64,000 nucleotides of DNA, taken from assembly GCA_964421675.1 (NCBI GenBank), contig CAYQXV010000004.1, positions 42,713 through 106,712 of the forward strand. Reading direction: 5' to 3'. A model generated the notes under the pieces. That model saw only the letters and a program-made list of their open reading frames with translations. It did not search any database and had not been told where the DNA came from. This DNA is from CALLPQ01 sp964421675. GTDB taxonomy: Bacteria > Pseudomonadota > Alphaproteobacteria > Caulobacterales > Parvularculaceae. Positions within the stretch are counted from its first letter, which is position 1. The number at the start of each line of letters is the position of its first letter. The translations under genes were made by a program, and so were the position numbers. Positions 63,438-64,000 of this stretch are shown here, piece by piece.

Positions 63438-64000
63438 ATGGGTAAGAAAATTGTCATTGTTACCATCGGGTCTTTGGGGGATTTGCACCCTTTCATTGCG
63501 ACGGCCAAGGCGCTTGAAGGTTTTGGTCATGAGCCGGTTATGGCTGTGCCTAAAAATTACGTGGCGAAAGTTGAAAATGCAGGGCTCAAAGCCTTTCCTG
63601 TTTTTCCGGGGTTTGATGATCTAAGCCGGGAGATGGGCATAAGCGAAGCGCAATTTGCAATGCGCTTAATGGCGGATATTGATTTTATGTTCGGCAAAGT
63701 TGTGCTGCCGGCGCTCGGCGAATCCGCGCGCCTTCTTGATGAGATTTGCAACGGCGTGGACCTGATTTTTGGATCGCCCTTTGCGTTTGCGGGCGACATC
63801 ATTGCGGAAAAACGCGCCATTGCGTTTGCGGCCGGTGTCCTGCAACCGGGCCTCATTTTGAGCGCTTATGACCCGATATATTCACCGCAAGCGCGGGTTT
63901 TAAAATTAGCGCCGCAAACCAGGATGGGTATTGGTTGGAATCAGGCGTGGATAAAGCTTATTAAATTTGCCTCCCATGCGCGCTATGGAAATGCCATCAA
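63438..64000 (+). CDS. GT28-like glycosyltransferase, N-terminal part
   Basis: The first 187 codons of a plus-strand gene that runs off the window. MGKKIVIVTIGSLGDLHPFI, then AKALEGFGHEPVMAVPKNYV, is the N-terminal Rossmann-like domain of UDP-glycosyltransferases of the GT28/GT1 type, with the GSLGD loop. The acceptor and the C-terminal nucleotide-binding domain lie outside the window, so the specific reaction cannot be assigned. Confidence 0.82.
   Translation, partial: MGKKIVIVTIGSLGDLHPFIATAKALEGFGHEPVMAVPKNYVAKVENAGLKAFPVFPGFDDLSREMGISEAQFAMRLMADIDFMFGKVVLPALGESARLLDEICNGVDLIFGSPFAFAGDIIAEKRAIAFAAGVLQPGLILSAYDPIYSPQARVLKLAPQTRMGIGWNQAWIKLIKFASHARYGNAI

Overview
The window looks like ordinary chromosome of a flagellated alphaproteobacterium, most likely from the Caulobacterales/Hyphomonadaceae/Parvularculaceae side of the class. 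The signs are a SciP-type CtrA inhibitor beside flagellar hook genes, a TipF-like degenerate EAL protein, a circularly permuted two-piece tmRNA, an alpha-type SspB, a BamF-like DUF3035 lipoprotein, an NDUFA9-like protein and a CobS AAA+ protein. Two 100-N runs (12537-12636 and 56332-56431) are scaffold gaps of unknown true length. The taxonomic placement is inference; no 16S or other decisive marker is present.

Layout. 1-3300 (minus): flagellar hook block fliK-flgD-flgE with a good sigma-54 site upstream, followed by the start of sciP behind a CtrA-like box. 3500-9900: trmFO, a membrane protein, an HCCA-isomerase-like protein, cobS, a J-domain protein, bolA and a rhomboid protease. 9924-10391 has no convincing gene but holds two long inverted repeats. 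10392-13700: a small membrane protein, an NDUFA9-like protein, sspB, a 98-bp tandem repeat array broken by a gap, the permuted ssrA gene and an Xre-type regulator. 13700-16600: an Lrp regulator divergent from a leucine-dehydrogenase-like gene plus a thiolase, a likely branched-chain amino-acid/ketone-body unit. 16858-26100: OmpA-like lipoprotein, tipF-like, HAD hydrolase-ribF, an RGF-repeat secreted protein, ileS-lspA and a BamF-like lipoprotein.

26200-36700: mutL, trxB, glutaminyl cyclase, a large RTX protein with a 72-residue super-repeat, prs, pgsA, an OmpR/EnvZ-type pair and a CarF/PEDS1-type desaturase. 36800-45000: pgeF, a MidA-like methyltransferase and lgt (minus), ubiK, ruvX and a membrane protein, a secreted gluzincin, gatC-gatA and a pterin dehydratase. 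45100-50400: a cupin divergent from an MTA/SAH-deaminase-like amidohydrolase, lipoprotein, iodotyrosine-deiodinase-like nitroreductase and ferredoxin-reductase-like flavoprotein. 50377-58400: a large metzincin lipoprotein, an orphan MoxR ATPase, a lipoprotein, an SDH-family Clp-fold protease interrupted by the second gap and a type-B carboxylesterase. 58600-60950: ECF sigma factor, membrane protein (candidate anti-sigma), periplasmic helical sensor-like protein and a four-EF-hand secreted protein. 61027-64000: a complete tyrosine recombinase, two small membrane proteins and the start of a GT28-like glycosyltransferase.

The parts most worth a second look are (i) the ssrA/sspB locus, where a 98-bp tandem array appears to have grown out of the 3' end of the tmRNA coding piece, (ii) the ECF sigma/EF-hand gene set, which could be a calcium- or envelope-responsive module, (iii) the CarF/PEDS1 homologue, and (iv) the super-repeated RTX protein. 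No CRISPR array, prophage, insertion sequence, rRNA or tRNA gene was recognised.
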